From Salvia splendens (taxonomy: Eukaryota > Streptophyta > Magnoliopsida > Lamiales > Lamiaceae): a stretch of 64,000 bases of DNA. The DNA is taken from positions 28,245,322 to 28,309,321 of the forward strand of contig NC_056032.1 in assembly GCF_004379255.2 (NCBI RefSeq), read 5' to 3'. Made by a program: the position numbers and the translations under genes. Shown here in pieces: positions 1 to 10,890 of this stretch (position 1 is its first letter; each line of letters starts with the position of its first letter). The notes under the pieces were generated by a model, which was not told the DNA's origin, made no database searches, and saw only the letters and a program-made list of their open reading frames with translations.

Positions 1-119
1 TATATAAATCTATTTAATTGTACTTGGTTGTGTTGTATTTTGATTATGGAGATAAGAACACTATTAATTTTATTGTGTTGAAGTTTTATTAATTTTTGTG
101 TGAATTTTAAGTTTTGAAA

Positions 120-384
120 TTATAATTTTCGATATACAGGTATTCGATACGATATCGATATTTCGATATATCGTACCGAAATTTGATATATCGATATATC
201 GAATTTCGGTACGATATATCGAAATATCGATACGATAACGATATTGATATTATCCATATCGAAAGTTCGATATATCGAAACTTTCGATAAGATAACGATA
301 TGAAATTCTTTTATACCGATATTTTCGATACGATATACGATACAATGTCTTCGATACGATATCCCGTATCGATCCACCCCTAGT
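120..384. mobile_element. hAT-like terminal region made of TCGATATATCG palindromes
   Basis: About 260 bp are built from overlapping short palindromes of the type TCGATATATCGA and ATCGATAT. On the right they end in a sequence that reads CTAGGGGTGGATCGATACGG on the minus strand. A GGGGTGG-type end followed by ATCGATA palindromes resembles the ends of some plant hAT elements; that comparison is from memory. No transposase and no second end were seen in the window, and an 8-bp target duplication could not be confirmed. The ORF across it is only an effect of the repeat. Confidence 0.4.
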
Positions 385-2320
385 AGTATTTTATATACCT
401 ATTTTAGGCACACAAACCAAATAAGTAGAATAAAGATTTTTAAAAAAATCGGACATACATATTTTGAATTGATAGGCTCATTTATTACATATCTCTATGA
501 CTAATTTGACCACTTTACAATTATATGAGAAATTCATACTATTACTACAATTTTTCTTTAATTATTTAAATTAAAAAATATGTAATTAATTTATTCTTGA
601 AAATATTAATCGTTATTAACAGATTCACAGATAAAATATTACACAGAATAATCATTCACAGTAGTATTTTAATGGAATAAGCTTTTTTTTATTCATTTTA
701 TTTAAATTATCACAATGATATGAAGATAGATCAATTGTTTCTTTTTCTACAAAGTAAAAATGGGCAAAATACTCTTTTATTTAGAATTTTTCTCGTATTA
801 AGCCATAAAGCTACTGAATTATTATTTTTTTAATTTTTAAATTATAATTGTTGATAATTTTGTATATACAATTGTCTTCTTAAATTTGGCCCTAATTTTG
901 TATATACAATTGTTGATAATTTATCAGTACTCATAAAAGTAATTGTCTTCTTAAATTTTGAAGAGTGGAGTCATACTCTTACGATTCCATTAATAACACA
1001 GACACGATTAATATCTGATATCAAACATTTTGGGTTTGAGTCTAGACATTTTAAAAATATTTCTGTTTCCGTTCAAAAATATATTTCAATTTTCATTTGT
1101 ATGTCTTTTGTTGCACAATCTCATAAATAGATCAAAATAAATTACTAAAGACGGAAAATTAGAATAATATTATGAACCACTTGCAAATTAGCTAGACTTA
1201 AATCTATGGCTCGACTCGTTAACTTAAAACTGATTCCATTTCCCAGTTATTTAAAAAAAAATAAAGTTAATGAATTGATAATTTAAGTACAACATTTACC
1301 TGGATGAATTACTAGTACGTCAGGTTCTTGTAATTTTGACTAGAAATAAAAAACAATTATGCATTAATGATATATATGGAAACTCTCTTTTGAGAAAGAA
1401 ATCAATCAAGATTTGAAGAATAACTATTCAAGAAAAAAAAAGAATATTGTTATTATCACCTGCATCCAGCTTTTTTCTTGATCGTGATTTTTATCTATTT
1501 TTGGGACTTTTATTCTTTTATTCCAGTCTAATTTTGATGTTATTTTAAAGTCTCACTTAGTTGTATACAGTGTTGAGCACACAGAATTTCTCAAGCTGGA
1601 CCAGATACATTTAATTAATACAATTAATATTTCATTTCTTATATAAATATGAGAATATGTAGACTTTATTTGTAGACATTAATATGAGAACAATTTCCGC
1701 ATAGTTTGGTTATAACTAAACAATCTAATTTGGTGATTTTATATTTGGATTGACCACATCAAATAACTTGGCATATGAAACTATAAAAGCAAGAATATGG
1801 GCAGATGACTCTTGGTTTCAAAGTTTTCTTTAAATTACTTTCAGCCTAATGAGGATTTAACTAATTATTTTGTGAGGGAAATATTTGGTGTCATTAGGTC
1901 CTTTGTCATTGTTTCTTCATTTGAAGGAGGTGGGTTGGAAGAATACTGATAGATAATAGATTTAGTTACTTGGAAATAAGATGACATGCATTATATTGCC
2001 AGTTTTTTTAAATTCTTCGCAGTCTTTTGGATTCTTCACCAGGTGCTCAGGTACATACATTAATTACATCTACAGCTGTTTGCTTCATTTAATTTTCGTA
2101 TACATTTATCCTATGCAACTGTTCCCCATGTATGAGTCTTCTTTACTTGATTATTGTACACTGATGTAGTAATTTTCTGACTTCTGTATGGTTATCTTCT
2201 TTCTCTTCTACCCCTTTAGGTGATTAGGGCATGTATTTGACTGTCTCAATTTATTGCACAGACAAAATATTCTAGAGATTTTCTATGAGAGAAGCACATG
2301 AATCAGTTTGTTGATGTATT
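385..2320. other. AT-rich intergenic DNA, no gene seen
   Basis: The stretch is AT-rich and has stop codons in all frames. The longest frame is about 60 codons with no recognisable motif. A phrase containing TTTTGTATATACAATTG occurs twice at about 860-920, suggesting a small local duplication. No RNA gene, TIR pair or promoter could be supported. Confidence 0.5.
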
Positions 2321-2326
2321 ATCATA

Positions 2327-2570
2327 CTCCCAAAATATTGTCTAAGTTTGACTTGGCATGAGTTTTAAGAATTATGAAGAAAAGTGAGTTGAAAAAGTTA
2401 ATGGAATGTAAGTCTCACACTTATATATAGTTTTATAATAAAATGGGAGTATAATGCGTTAGTGAAAAGTGGGTCCATTTACTACTAAAAGTGGAAAAAA
2501 ATTAAAGTGGACAACATTTCGCGGACGGACCAAAATGACAAACTGGACAACATTTCACGGACGGAGGGAG
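2327..2570. mobile_element. Stowaway-like MITE
   Basis: The left end is TA then CTCCCAAAATATTGTC. The right end is GGACGGAGGGAG then TA, the reverse complement of the CTCCCTCCGTCC end typical of plant Stowaway (Tc1/mariner) MITEs. The TA on each side fits the dinucleotide target duplication of that superfamily. The left and right arms are diverged, so it may be old or recombinant. It has no coding capacity. Confidence 0.55.
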
Positions 2571-2606
2571 TATTACTCTTCAACTCCCACAGATTTCGTT
2601 AGATAT

Positions 2607-2680
2607 TACTCTCTCCGTCCGCAAATAGGAGTCTCATTTCTGTCCGGCACGGGTTTAAGAAATATTACTCCCATATATCT
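2607..2680. mobile_element. Second, partial Stowaway-like end
   Basis: TACTCTCTCCGTCCGCAAAT begins a second Stowaway-type end 35 bp after the first element. The opposite end may be the TACTCCC at 2668, which would make a very short or internally deleted copy. Little else can be said. Confidence 0.35.
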
Positions 2681-2949
2681 CTATCTTTTCGGTTATCAAG
2701 AACTTCTCCTTCTCCCGCGGTTCCACAACCTTTCCCTCTTAACAAAAGTGTAATAAATTTTTCTTATTGAAAAACGTACTTTTATCATCGGATGGCTTTT
2801 AATGGCAATACTCTATTTTCATGGTTAATGTCTACAATATTTCATATTCTTTAATAAAGTTTATGTGCTTGGTTATAACTCCTCTGTCTTCATCTTCTTT
2901 TTTGTTTTTCTTTTTCGCTTAGAGATTAGACTTTAAGGTTTGTTAACGA

Positions 2950-3350
2950 GCAGATGACATTTATTATCCCATAGAAATAGATGTGAACATGTTAGTGTAA
3001 TTGTAATGTATAGATGACATTCATTATCCTATTTGTTTTTTAAGTGAGGTTTGTTAATGTGGAGATAACATTATTATCTCATATAGCTCTTTTAATGAGG
3101 TTTGTTTGAAAAAATATAATGTGTAGATGGCAGAGTTGTGATATAGGCCGAACTAATTTCCAGTGCACCATCGAGCAAAAATATAGCTCTTTTAAGATCA
3201 TTTTAGTCAAAAAGTAAATTACTTGAGAAAATATAATTTTATAATTGATGTGAGAATGAATTTTTTTCAAAAGAGGAAATGTGACATCTTTTGTGGGACA
3301 AATTAAAAAGAAAAGTGTGACATCTATTATGAGACGGATGGAATAGTATT
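2950..3350. repeat. Dispersed repeat with TAGATGACATTCATTATCCC
   Basis: Several diverged tandem copies of a roughly 55-bp phrase are present: TAGATGACATTCATTATCC, then a T-rich spacer, then AATGAGGTTTGTTAA. The same phrase recurs at 32700-32760, 33540-33590 (inverted), 34080-34140 and 55795-55895. A phrase TGTGACATCT plus TGAGACGG near 3300-3345 also resembles Stowaway interiors. It is a dispersed, probably MITE-derived repeat and no ends were defined. Confidence 0.4.
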
Positions 3351-3889
3351 TTTAAGAGCTCGCTGTTAAATAGCAATAGGGATCACCTAAAACTTCTCTT
3401 AATACATCACTTAATACACAAATAAAAAAAAGCCATGTGGACACTATTTATAAACACAAAAAAGACTAAAATTTCTATCTTTTCTACTACCTCCTACTAC
3501 ACCATTATAAATTAGATGAAGAAAGATCTCATAATTTTCTTCCTAATCACAACTTATAGCTCGAAGTGAGTGTAGAAGTAGCATCACTCTCATCATTTTT
3601 GAACAACTTAGGAATTCCTTTAGTATCAGCTGATTCATTAGAATTTGGTAACTTGGTAGAAAAACTAGAAAATGTAAATGGCGGTGCTAATGTTTAGGTC
3701 AATGCTAAAAGTGGTAAGGATAAAAAAACAGTAGTATAATATTTTTCTTATATTTAATGTGTTTATAAATTTTAATCTTGTTACATGTGTAAAAAATAGT
3801 GTATTAGATTAGAAAAATGGATGAGATTAGAAAAATCATTTGCTTATAAATTTTAATTTTGTTATAAATCATTTGCTTGATTTATTTTA

Positions 3890-4660
3890 TCCACTAGATT
3901 AGAAAAATGGATGACTGGGATTTGATCTCTAGTTCGGTCTTTAAAATTAGTTCGACATTGAATACATTATCCCATTTTTTAAGGATAGAAAACACGATTG
4001 ATCGCAATAAGGGGAGGATTAAAGAAGCGGGTAAGAAAGGGGAAAACAACGAAACTCGACTATAGTTCGAAATAAATGGGAATAACTCGAATAAAGTCAA
4101 AGTATCTCAACAAACAACAACTCAAAAAGAACACTATCTCAGCAATACATGAACTCAAAAGAAAGACTACTCAGCGGAAGCATTCGAGAGAAGGAATATA
4201 CCACGTGTGAAAACATGACACATTCTGAACACTTAAATTCCTTCAACGGTCTTGCTCAACAGCCACCGCACTCATCACAGCTCAACCATATCTGAACCTC
4301 ATATGTGAAACGAGAACGTGGCCACATTCTCGATCAGCGGACCGGCCAACTCAAAAGATAGCGCACGATCCCCTCTGTGTACACTAGCTTGAATAGGGAC
4401 TTACTCCCTCGTTCTCTTACAATTCTTAACTTGAAAATTCTCACTCCGCCTTAACTCGATTGCAAAAGAAAACCCTGAGAATTTTCGAGTTGGACACAGC
4501 TTTGAAAACTCTAACCCCTCCGTCGATTCCTTCTCCACCCCTTCTCAGTTTTCTTCTGATCTTGAAGAATTCGACTTTGTCAACTCTAACTCTCTTCTCT
4601 AACTCACGGTTCTCTCTACTCTATTTTCTCTCTCAGATTTCGAAACTTCTCTTCTCATAT
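3890..4660 (-). mobile_element. Possible LTR or retroelement remnant
   Basis: This stretch is less AT-rich than its surroundings and has no long ORF. The phrase around 3985-4020 (GATTGATCGCAATAAGGGGA) resembles 55910-55960 (GTTGATCGCGACTAGAGGAG), and both are followed by similar A-rich text. That suggests two copies of one repeat, perhaps an LTR. Boundaries are not visible and the strand is a guess. Confidence 0.25.
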
Positions 4661-4695
4661 TTATGAAAGTTGGAAGACGTGTGATGGTGGTAGAA

Positions 4696-4699
<4 letters not shown>

Positions 4700-4735
<36 letters not shown>
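4700..4735. repeat. (TA)n microsatellite, left flank of element A1
   Basis: An uninterrupted TA tract of about 36 bp. It directly abuts the GGGTAGTGATC end of the family A element to its right. Confidence 0.95.
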
Positions 4736-4741
<6 letters not shown>

Positions 4742-4922
4742 TGATCAAGATATAACTATTTTTAAGTGTATAACTAGAGAACAAATCTCAGCCACACCAC
4801 ACATCTTAATAGAATAAATATTATTTATTTTAATTATATAAAATAGACCAAGGGTATTTTTGGAAATTACATTATGAGATTTAAATTAATTAAGCGGTTT
4901 CCTTTCCTTCTCATTCCAAATC

Positions 4923-5131
4923 TGCGCCCAAGTGCGGCGAGGGAGATGAGGAACATCCGGCGATCGCCGCCTGGACGGTTAATTTTCTGGAACATCCGGT
5001 GATCAAGGATGAGTATTTGCCTCACATGGATGAGATGTTCAGTTTCTACAGCTGCCATCGACAGGAAGTTCTTCCCCTTTGTGGCTCCCAAACTCCTCTC
5101 GGGAAAAATGTATGGAGCTTTCTCCTCAGTT
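4923..5131 (+). pseudogene. GC-rich coding-like fragment inside A1, unidentified
   Basis: From GCGCCCAAGTGCGGCGAG an open frame runs about 69 codons to a TAA at 5130. It includes HPAIAAWTVNFLEHPVIKDE followed by YLPHMDEMFSFYSC. The codons are balanced and GC-rich, unlike the surrounding DNA, as expected for a captured exon. I do not recognise the family, and the opposite strand also has a 92-codon frame. Its position between a terminus and the minisatellite matches the captured fragments in A2-A4. Confidence 0.3.
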
Positions 5132-5499
5132 AATGCGTCACACAAATTTAAACATATCTAAAATAAATCAGGAGATCTCTTATGTGTAGAGTTGCTGTTG
5201 CTGTGTTCATTTATGTATTTTAGAAAATGTGTGCCAAAGTAATTCTGTATAAATACGGCAATACTGTTGCTTTAAGGAAATATTTATGCCTTTCTCTCAT
5301 TTGCTTCAATACTCTTTTCCCGATTCTCAAAACTAGGCACCACCATAATATATAAGCTCAATTTATACGTTTTGTTTGAATTTGGCCAAAAAGCTCACTT
5401 TATACATCATTCCATTTCATATCTATTAGGTGAATCAACAGGAAATTACTGGAAGATTTTAATGCCACCAATTACTGGAAGATTTTAACATAATTAAAA

Positions 5500-6258
5500 T
5501 CAAAACGTCGTATGAAGCAAAAAACACTATTAACATGATTTTGCTTCATTGTTGTTAATAAAACACATCACTATTAGCATGATTTTACTTCACTATTGTT
5601 TATAAAACATATCACTCTTACCATTATTTTACTTCACTGTTGTTTACAAAACGCATCACTCTTAGCATGATTTTACTTCACTCTTGTTTACAAATCACAT
5701 CACTCTTAGTATGATTTTACTTCACTCTTGTTTACAAAACACATCACTCTTAAAATGATTTTACTTCATTGTTCGTTACAAAACACATCACTCTTAGTAT
5801 GATTTTACTTCACTCTTGTTTACAAAACACATCACTCTTAGCATGATTTTACTTCACTCTTGTTTACAAAACACATCACTCTTAGCATGATCTTACTTCA
5901 CTCTTCTTTACAAAACACATCACTCTTATTCTGATTTTACTTCACTCTTGTTTACAAAATACACCACTCTTATTCTGATTTTACTTCACTCTTGTTTACA
6001 AAATACATCACTCTTATTCTGATTTTACTTCACTCTTGTTTACAAAACACATCACTCTTAGCATTATTTTACTTCACTCTTGTTTACAAAACACATCACT
6101 CTTATTCTGATTTTACTTCACTCTTGTTTACAAAACACATCACTCTTATTCTGATTTAACTTCACTCTTGTTTACAAAACATATCACTCTTATTATGATT
6201 TTACTTCACTCTTGTTTACAAAACATATCACTCTTAGCATGATTTTACTTCACTGTTA
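5500..6258 (-). repeat. 44-bp minisatellite, about 17 units (A1)
   Basis: The tandem unit, read on the minus strand, is two 22-bp halves: AGTGAAGTAAAATCATGCTAAG-like and AGTGATGTGTTTTGTAAACAAG-like. Both halves begin AGTGAnGT. The units differ mainly at the four positions before TAAG (ATGC, GAAT, GAGT, ATAA). The same array occurs in A2, A3 and A4 on the plus strand, consistent with A1 being inverted. It is not coding. Confidence 0.93.
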
Positions 6259-6555
6259 AGGAGAACGTATATGTTGATTTTAATTTAGCAAACAATTATA
6301 AATTCAGAAATTGATAATCCCATAGCCATGAATAAATGTTTCGAGGAATTTAGTAGCTGGCGTTCATCCAAATCTTATCTCGAACCCATTAATAAATTGT
6401 TACTACTTCAACCCTAATTCAATATCATACTCTAATGAATTTCTTTCTCTTTCCACATATATAAACTTGACGGAACAACGATGATTGATTGGCTTTATTG
6501 GTTCCGATCGAAAAAGCATTTAACTTTTAATTAAGAGACACATGAACAAATTTTG

Positions 6556-6706
6556 GATGAAGTTTTATTGAATTGGCGATAAATCTCCTTCTCCAGAATC
6601 ATCTGCAGCATCGACTGCCAGAAATCCAGATACGGATCGTCCGATTCCTTCGCCCAACAGCGTGCTCCCCTCCACCTCCTCCGACGAGTGGCCGGAGATC
6701 TCATCT
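6556..6706 (-). pseudogene. OVATE family protein fragment captured in A1
   Basis: On the minus strand the frame contains KESDDPYLDFWQSMLQMILE, then KEIY. That matches the start of the OVATE (OFP) domain, where family members have a D/E-DPYxDFRxSMxxMIxEK pattern. OFPs are plant transcriptional regulators of growth, about 150-400 residues long, with this roughly 60-residue domain near the C-terminus. Here only the first 25 or so domain residues are present. The rest (ELLxCFLxLN) is missing, and the sequence changes to element DNA after KEIY. The upstream arginine-rich frame may be out of register. It is interpreted as a captured fragment, not an active gene. Confidence 0.6.
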
Positions 6707-7011
6707 GACCTTCACCTGGAGCTGAAACAGGTGAATTTCTAGAATAGAGAAGAGGAGAATAGAGAATGCTAGGTTGAAGAAGTTCGGTTTGCAATTGAAT
6801 TCAATTTTTCGTACTACCAAGATTTTGGAGTTAATTCAATTGGTATGCAACGACCATAATACCCCTGCATTTTATTATAGAGTAAATTTGTGATTAAAGG
6901 AACTATATCTCCTTAAATTAAAAAATTAATACTAGCCCTTGATTTTTTTGATCTTGTGGCTATTATTTATTCTCTAGTTATATGGTTAAGAGGTGTTTGC
7001 CATAGATCATG

Positions 7012-7015
<4 letters not shown>

Positions 7016-7044
<29 letters not shown>
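7016..7044. repeat. (TA)n junction between A1 and B1
   Basis: A TA tract of about 29 bp is the only sequence between A1 and the family B copy B1. Confidence 0.95.
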
Positions 7045-7046
<2 letters not shown>

Positions 7047-7117
7047 GCGCGTTATAATGATAACTCTAATTTGTGTGATAACCCTATAACTAAATCTCCA
7101 CCACACATTTTAAAAAT

Positions 7118-7560
7118 ATGTGGTCTGGATTTAATCTAACAAAACTATCATTTTATCAAATAAAACTATCATATTTCGGATATATTAAGGGAAAATTGTC
7201 ATTTCGTTATAAAATTGGGCGGGTAAGAAGAAAACGTGAATCAAACGTTGCATTTAATTTCTCTCACACTCAAACCCTCCGAATCGCATTTCAAACCCTT
7301 GCTTCTTCAATTTCGAAGGAAAAATCATCCAAATTCTGGAATATGTCGAGGGAAAATGCTCAAGCATCATCGAAGGAAGGCTGGATGAAGTTTATTACTT
7401 ATTTCACTTTTGTTTTTGCTCGATTTTATCATTTTGCCAAAGATTCTCGTTTATTTTAGATTTTATAGTTTTTTAGTGTAGATTTAGAGTTACATATGAC
7501 AGCATGATGAATTTACTTTGAATTTACTTCATACTTGGTTTTGTATCATCAATTCATACC
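7118..7560 (+). pseudogene. 5' remnant of the ULP1-type transposon gene in B1
   Basis: ATGTCGAGGGAAAATGCTCA at 7343 parallels the first exon of the B2 ULP1 gene (start 22193). It is followed by the same AAG-G|GWTGGATGAAG context and the same first-intron text (TTTACTTATTTCACTTTTGTT). The preceding 5' leader, rich in CTCTCACACTCAAACCC, also matches. Only exon 1, part of intron 1 and upstream DNA are kept; the protease domain is absent. Confidence 0.6.
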
Positions 7561-7649
7561 TTATTCCATGATGAATTTTTGTTTTAAATTATAAAATTAT
7601 AGTTTCAAGGGATAAAATGATAGTTTCAAATGATAAAATGATAACAGGG

Positions 7650-7743
7650 ATAGAAATCAGCTGCTTCTACTAATGTATTGAATTTCATACCAATCATTGG
7701 CTTCAAAGCATCATCACAAACAGGAATGTACATACCTACAAAT
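7650..7743 (-). pseudogene. Truncated transposase exon 2 in B1
   Basis: On the minus strand this reads YIPVCDDALKPMIGMKFNTL and continues for about 7 residues. It is nearly identical to exon 2 of the B2 transposase (25534 downwards) and has the same TTTGTAG acceptor. It breaks off where the ULP1-gene segment begins, which marks the deletion junction at about 7645-7655. Confidence 0.65.
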
Positions 7744-8405
7744 CATTAAAACTATCATTTTATCAACTCAGAGTATCATTCTATCCGGAAAAACTATCAT
7801 TTTATCAACTCAGAGTATCATTCTATCCGGAAAAACTATCATTTTATCAAGTCAGAGTATCATTCTATCCGATAAAACTATCATTTTATCAACTCAGAGT
7901 ATCATTCTATCCGGCAAAACTATCATTTTATCAACTAAGAGTATCATTCTATACGGCAAAACTATCATTTTATCAACTCAAACTATCATTTTATCAAGTC
8001 AGAGTATCATTCTATCGGACAAAACTATCATTTTATCAACTCAGAGTATCATTCTATCCGGCAAAACTATCATTTTATCAACTAAGAGTATCATTCTATA
8101 CGGCAAAACTATCATTTTATCAACTCAGAGTATCTTTCTATCCGACAAAACTATCATTTTATCAACTCAGAGTATCATTCTATCCGGCAAAACTATCATT
8201 TTATCAACTCAGAGTATCATTCTATCTGGCAAAACAATCTTTTTATCAACTCAGAGTATCATTCTATCCGGCAAAACTATCATTTTATGCAGTAAACCTA
8301 ACATTTATAAGCCAAAACTATCATTTTATCAACTTAGAGTATCATTCTATCCGGCAAAACTATCATTTTTTGCAGTAAACTTAACATTTATAAGCCAAAA
8401 GTATC
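7744..8405 (+). repeat. 42-bp minisatellite, about 16 units (B1)
   Basis: The unit is ACTATCATTTTATCAACTCAG plus AGTATCATTCTATCCGGCAA plus A, that is two related 21-bp halves sharing nnTATCATTyTATC. Because 42 is a multiple of 3 the array is open as a 240-codon frame with a 14-residue TIILSTQSIILSGK period. By comparison with B2 it sits in transposase intron 1, so I do not regard it as coding. Confidence 0.93.
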
Positions 8406-8585
8406 ATCTTAACACATAATCGGCAATACATAATATAATTAAATAAGAAGTTCAATGCATCAGAAACATAAACCAATCGACAGCTAATATTAATCTAAAA
8501 TCAAATTCAATACATGAAGCAAAACAGTCAATAAATTTAAATATGAACACAATCAATAAGCTAAATAATAGATAATGATTGTTAC

Positions 8586-8610
8586 CTTCGTTATTTGCTA
8601 CAGACTCCAT
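8586..8610 (-). pseudogene. Transposase exon 1 remnant in B1
   Basis: A 25-bp exon starting with ATG encodes MESVANNE plus one base and ends at GAAG|GTAACA. It differs from the B2 exon 1 (26952-26976, MENVANNE) by only a few bases. The same 5' leader follows towards the element end. Confidence 0.6.
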
Positions 8611-9013
8611 CGAAGCAAATTCGGACAACAATTAAACAGGTAATCAATGAAAATAAGAACGCAAAATTGAAAACATCTCACCGGTCACAATTCACAATTA
8701 TGCGAGAAATATGGAAACAAAATCTGGAGATTATGGAATAATGAACCAAATCAGAAGAAAATCTGGAAATAAAATCGATGATAAGAGGAATATGGAAACA
8801 AAATTGCTGAGAAGATGAGAGAATCGAACTGAGAGAGAATGAAAGAATGGAGCGAAATTCAGAAATTAAATGAGAGAAATGACATATTTACCCCCTGCAC
8901 CTTTTTTATGAAGTAAATCTAAGTTTGAATCTCTACCACAAGATTAGAAAATATGTGTGGTTCATATTTAGTTATAGGGTTATTACGTGATTTGAGGGTT
9001 ATTATATGATCAC

Positions 9014-9016
<3 letters not shown>

Positions 9017-9066
<50 letters not shown>
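9017..9066. repeat. (TA)n junction between B1 and A2
   Basis: A 50-bp uninterrupted TA tract, the longest in the train. It separates GTGATC-type ends of two different families. Confidence 0.95.
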
Positions 9067-9069
<3 letters not shown>

Positions 9070-9384
9070 TAGTGATCTAGGGCAAGAGCCCATTAAACAC
9101 ATAACTAGAGAACAAATCATAGCCACAAGATCAAAAAAATCAAGGGCTAGTATTAATTTTTGAATTTAAGGAGAAATTAGTTCCCTCAATCACAAATTTA
9201 CTCCATAATAACAATGCACGGGTATTATGGTCATTGCATAGCCAATTGAATTTACTCCAACGTCAGGTTAGGTTGGCAAATTGAATTCATTTGAAAAGGA
9301 ACCCGCGATTCTTCTTCTCTCTTCTTCTCTTCTCTGTTCTGAAAATTAAACTGACAAATGGAGTTGAGCTCGGAAATAAAATCA

Positions 9385-9546
9385 TGCTAATAGCTCTCCA
9401 GGTCTTCCAGTAGAAGGGGACGTAGCAGAATCTGGTGGCATGTCTGCCACACTCGCTCCGCCGCCGCATCGCGAGCATATTCCAGCCGCCGGCTTCTGCT
9501 GCCTCACCTTTAGCGTCTGATCAACCACGAAGCAGAAGCAAACCAT
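9385..9546 (-). pseudogene. Captured start of a small cysteine-containing plant protein
   Basis: The minus-strand ATG at 9546 begins MVCFCFVVDQTLKVRQQKPA, then AGICSRCGGGASVADM. A change of frame follows, after which TRFCYVPFYWKTWRAI can be read in another frame. The two parts look like one small protein with a CxxCG pair and an aromatic second half; I recall a plant family of unknown function of this type but cannot name it. A TATTTATA-like box lies upstream at about 9640, so promoter, leader and start may have been captured together. The frameshift disables it. Confidence 0.45.
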
Positions 9547-9837
9547 TGTGTTTATGATGTTAATTTGGGGGGATATTACAATTACAATTGTTTCAATTGT
9601 GTTAGTTTTGAGTGATGATTTTAGTAGTGAAAGGATTTGATGAGTATTTATAGGAGTCGGAGGTGTATGCAGCTCGCAATCATGATTGTACGTTGACTTT
9701 TTCTAATATCCTTTTCAATGAACTTGGCCAATTAGTGTTTTAATCATTATATTGTAATATGAGAAGTGCGTGTTCGGAGGTTTGGAGATAGTCAAACGAA
9801 CCTTCTTGCATTCGGAATCATATTACCATCAATCTTA

Positions 9838-10890
9838 TAAGAGTGATGTGTTTCGTGAACAAGAGTGAAGTAAAATCATAATAAGAGTGATGTGTTTTGT
9901 GAATAACAGTGAATTAAAACATAATAAGAGTGATGTATTTTGTGAGCAAGAGTGAAGTAAAATCATAATAAGAGTGATGTGTTTTGTGAACAAGAGTGAA
10001 GTAAAATCATAATAAGAGTGATGTGTTTTGTGAATAACAGTGAAGTAAAATCATAATAAGAGTGATGTATTTTGTGAGCAAGAGTGAAGTAAAATCATAA
10101 TAAGAGTGATGTGTTTTGTGAACAAGAGTGAAGTAAAATCATAATAAGAGTGATTTGTTTTGTGAATAAGAGTGAAGTAAAATCATAATAAGAGTGATGT
10201 GTATTGTGAACAAGAGTGAAGTAAAATCATAATAAGAGTGATGTGTTTTGTGAACAAGAGTGAAGTAAAATCATAATAAGAGTGATGTATTTTGTGAACA
10301 AGAGTGAAGTAAAATCATAATAAGAGTGATGTGTTTTGTAAACAAGAGTGAAGTAAAATCATAATGAGAGTAATGTGTTTTGTAAATAAGAGTGAAGTAA
10401 AATCATAATAAGAGTGATGTGTTTTGTGAACAAGAGTGGAGTAAAATCATAATAAGAGTGATGTGTTTTGTGAACAAGAGTGAAGTAAAATCATAATAAG
10501 AGTGATGTGTTCTGTAAACAACAGTGAAATAAAATCGTAATAAGAGTGACGTGTTTTGTAAACAAGAGTGAAGTAAAATCATAATAAGAGTGATGTGTTT
10601 TGTAAACAAGAGTGAAGTATAATCATAATAAGAGTGATGTGTTTTGTGAACAAGAGTGAAGTAAAATCATAATAAGAGTGATGTGTTTTGTAAATAACAG
10701 TGAAGTAAAATCGTAATAAGAGTGACGTGTTTTGTAAACAAAAGTGAAGTAAAATCATGCTAAGAGTGATGTGTTTTGTAAACAAGAGTGAAACAAAATC
10801 ATAATAAGAGTGATGTGTTTTGTAAATAACAGTGAAGTAAAATCGTAATAAGAGTGCCGTGTTTTGTAAACAAGAGTGAAGTAAAATTCA
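9838..10890 (+). repeat. 44-bp minisatellite, about 24 units (A2)
   Basis: The unit is AGTGAAGTAAAATCATAATA AG plus AGTGATGTGTTTTGTGAACA AG, two 22-bp halves. Most units carry ATAATAAG rather than the GAATAAG common in A3 and A4. Overlapping minus-strand frames with a 132-bp period are artefacts of the array. Confidence 0.95.

Larger units (their letters stand above)
4736..7015 (-). mobile_element. Family A transposon, copy A1 (Pack-type, TA-microsatellite flanked)
   Basis: A 2.28-kb element lies between two (TA)n tracts. Its left end (GGGTAGTGATCAAGATATAA, then TATAACTAGAGAACAAAT) matches the right ends of copies A2, A3 and A4 in reverse complement. Its right end, reversed, reads GTCATGATCTATGGCAAACA, then ATAACTAGAGAATAAAT, and matches their left ends. 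A1 therefore lies in the opposite orientation to the other three. Inside, in order, are an unidentified GC-rich frame, a 44-bp minisatellite and an OVATE-protein fragment. It encodes no transposase, so it is non-autonomous. The ends are imperfect inverted repeats that share AACTAGAGAAcAAAT. A MULE-type origin is inferred from kinship with family B. Confidence 0.75.
7045..9016 (-). mobile_element. Family B transposon, deletion derivative B1
   Basis: A 1.97-kb element between two (TA)n tracts. The right end reversed is GACGTGATCATATAATAACC, then ACCCTATAACTAAAT, then CCACACATATTTTC. The left end is GGGCGCGTTATAATGATAAC, then ACCCTATAACTAAAT and CCACACAT. The left part (7130-7560) matches the 5' region of the ULP1-type gene of B2 (21960-22390, reversed). 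The right part (7655-8640) matches the transposase 5' region of B2: exon 1, intron 1 with its minisatellite, and the start of exon 2. B1 is therefore an internally deleted form of an element with two genes starting at opposite ends and pointing inwards. Confidence 0.75.

Noticed and set aside
120..377. 85-codon Ile/Tyr/Arg-rich minus-strand frame
   Set aside because: It is produced by overlapping TCGATA palindromes of a transposon end.
5161..5500. Possible tRNA or snRNA in the A1 left part
   Set aside because: No A/B box pair or cloverleaf could be drawn; the text is AT-rich and ordinary.
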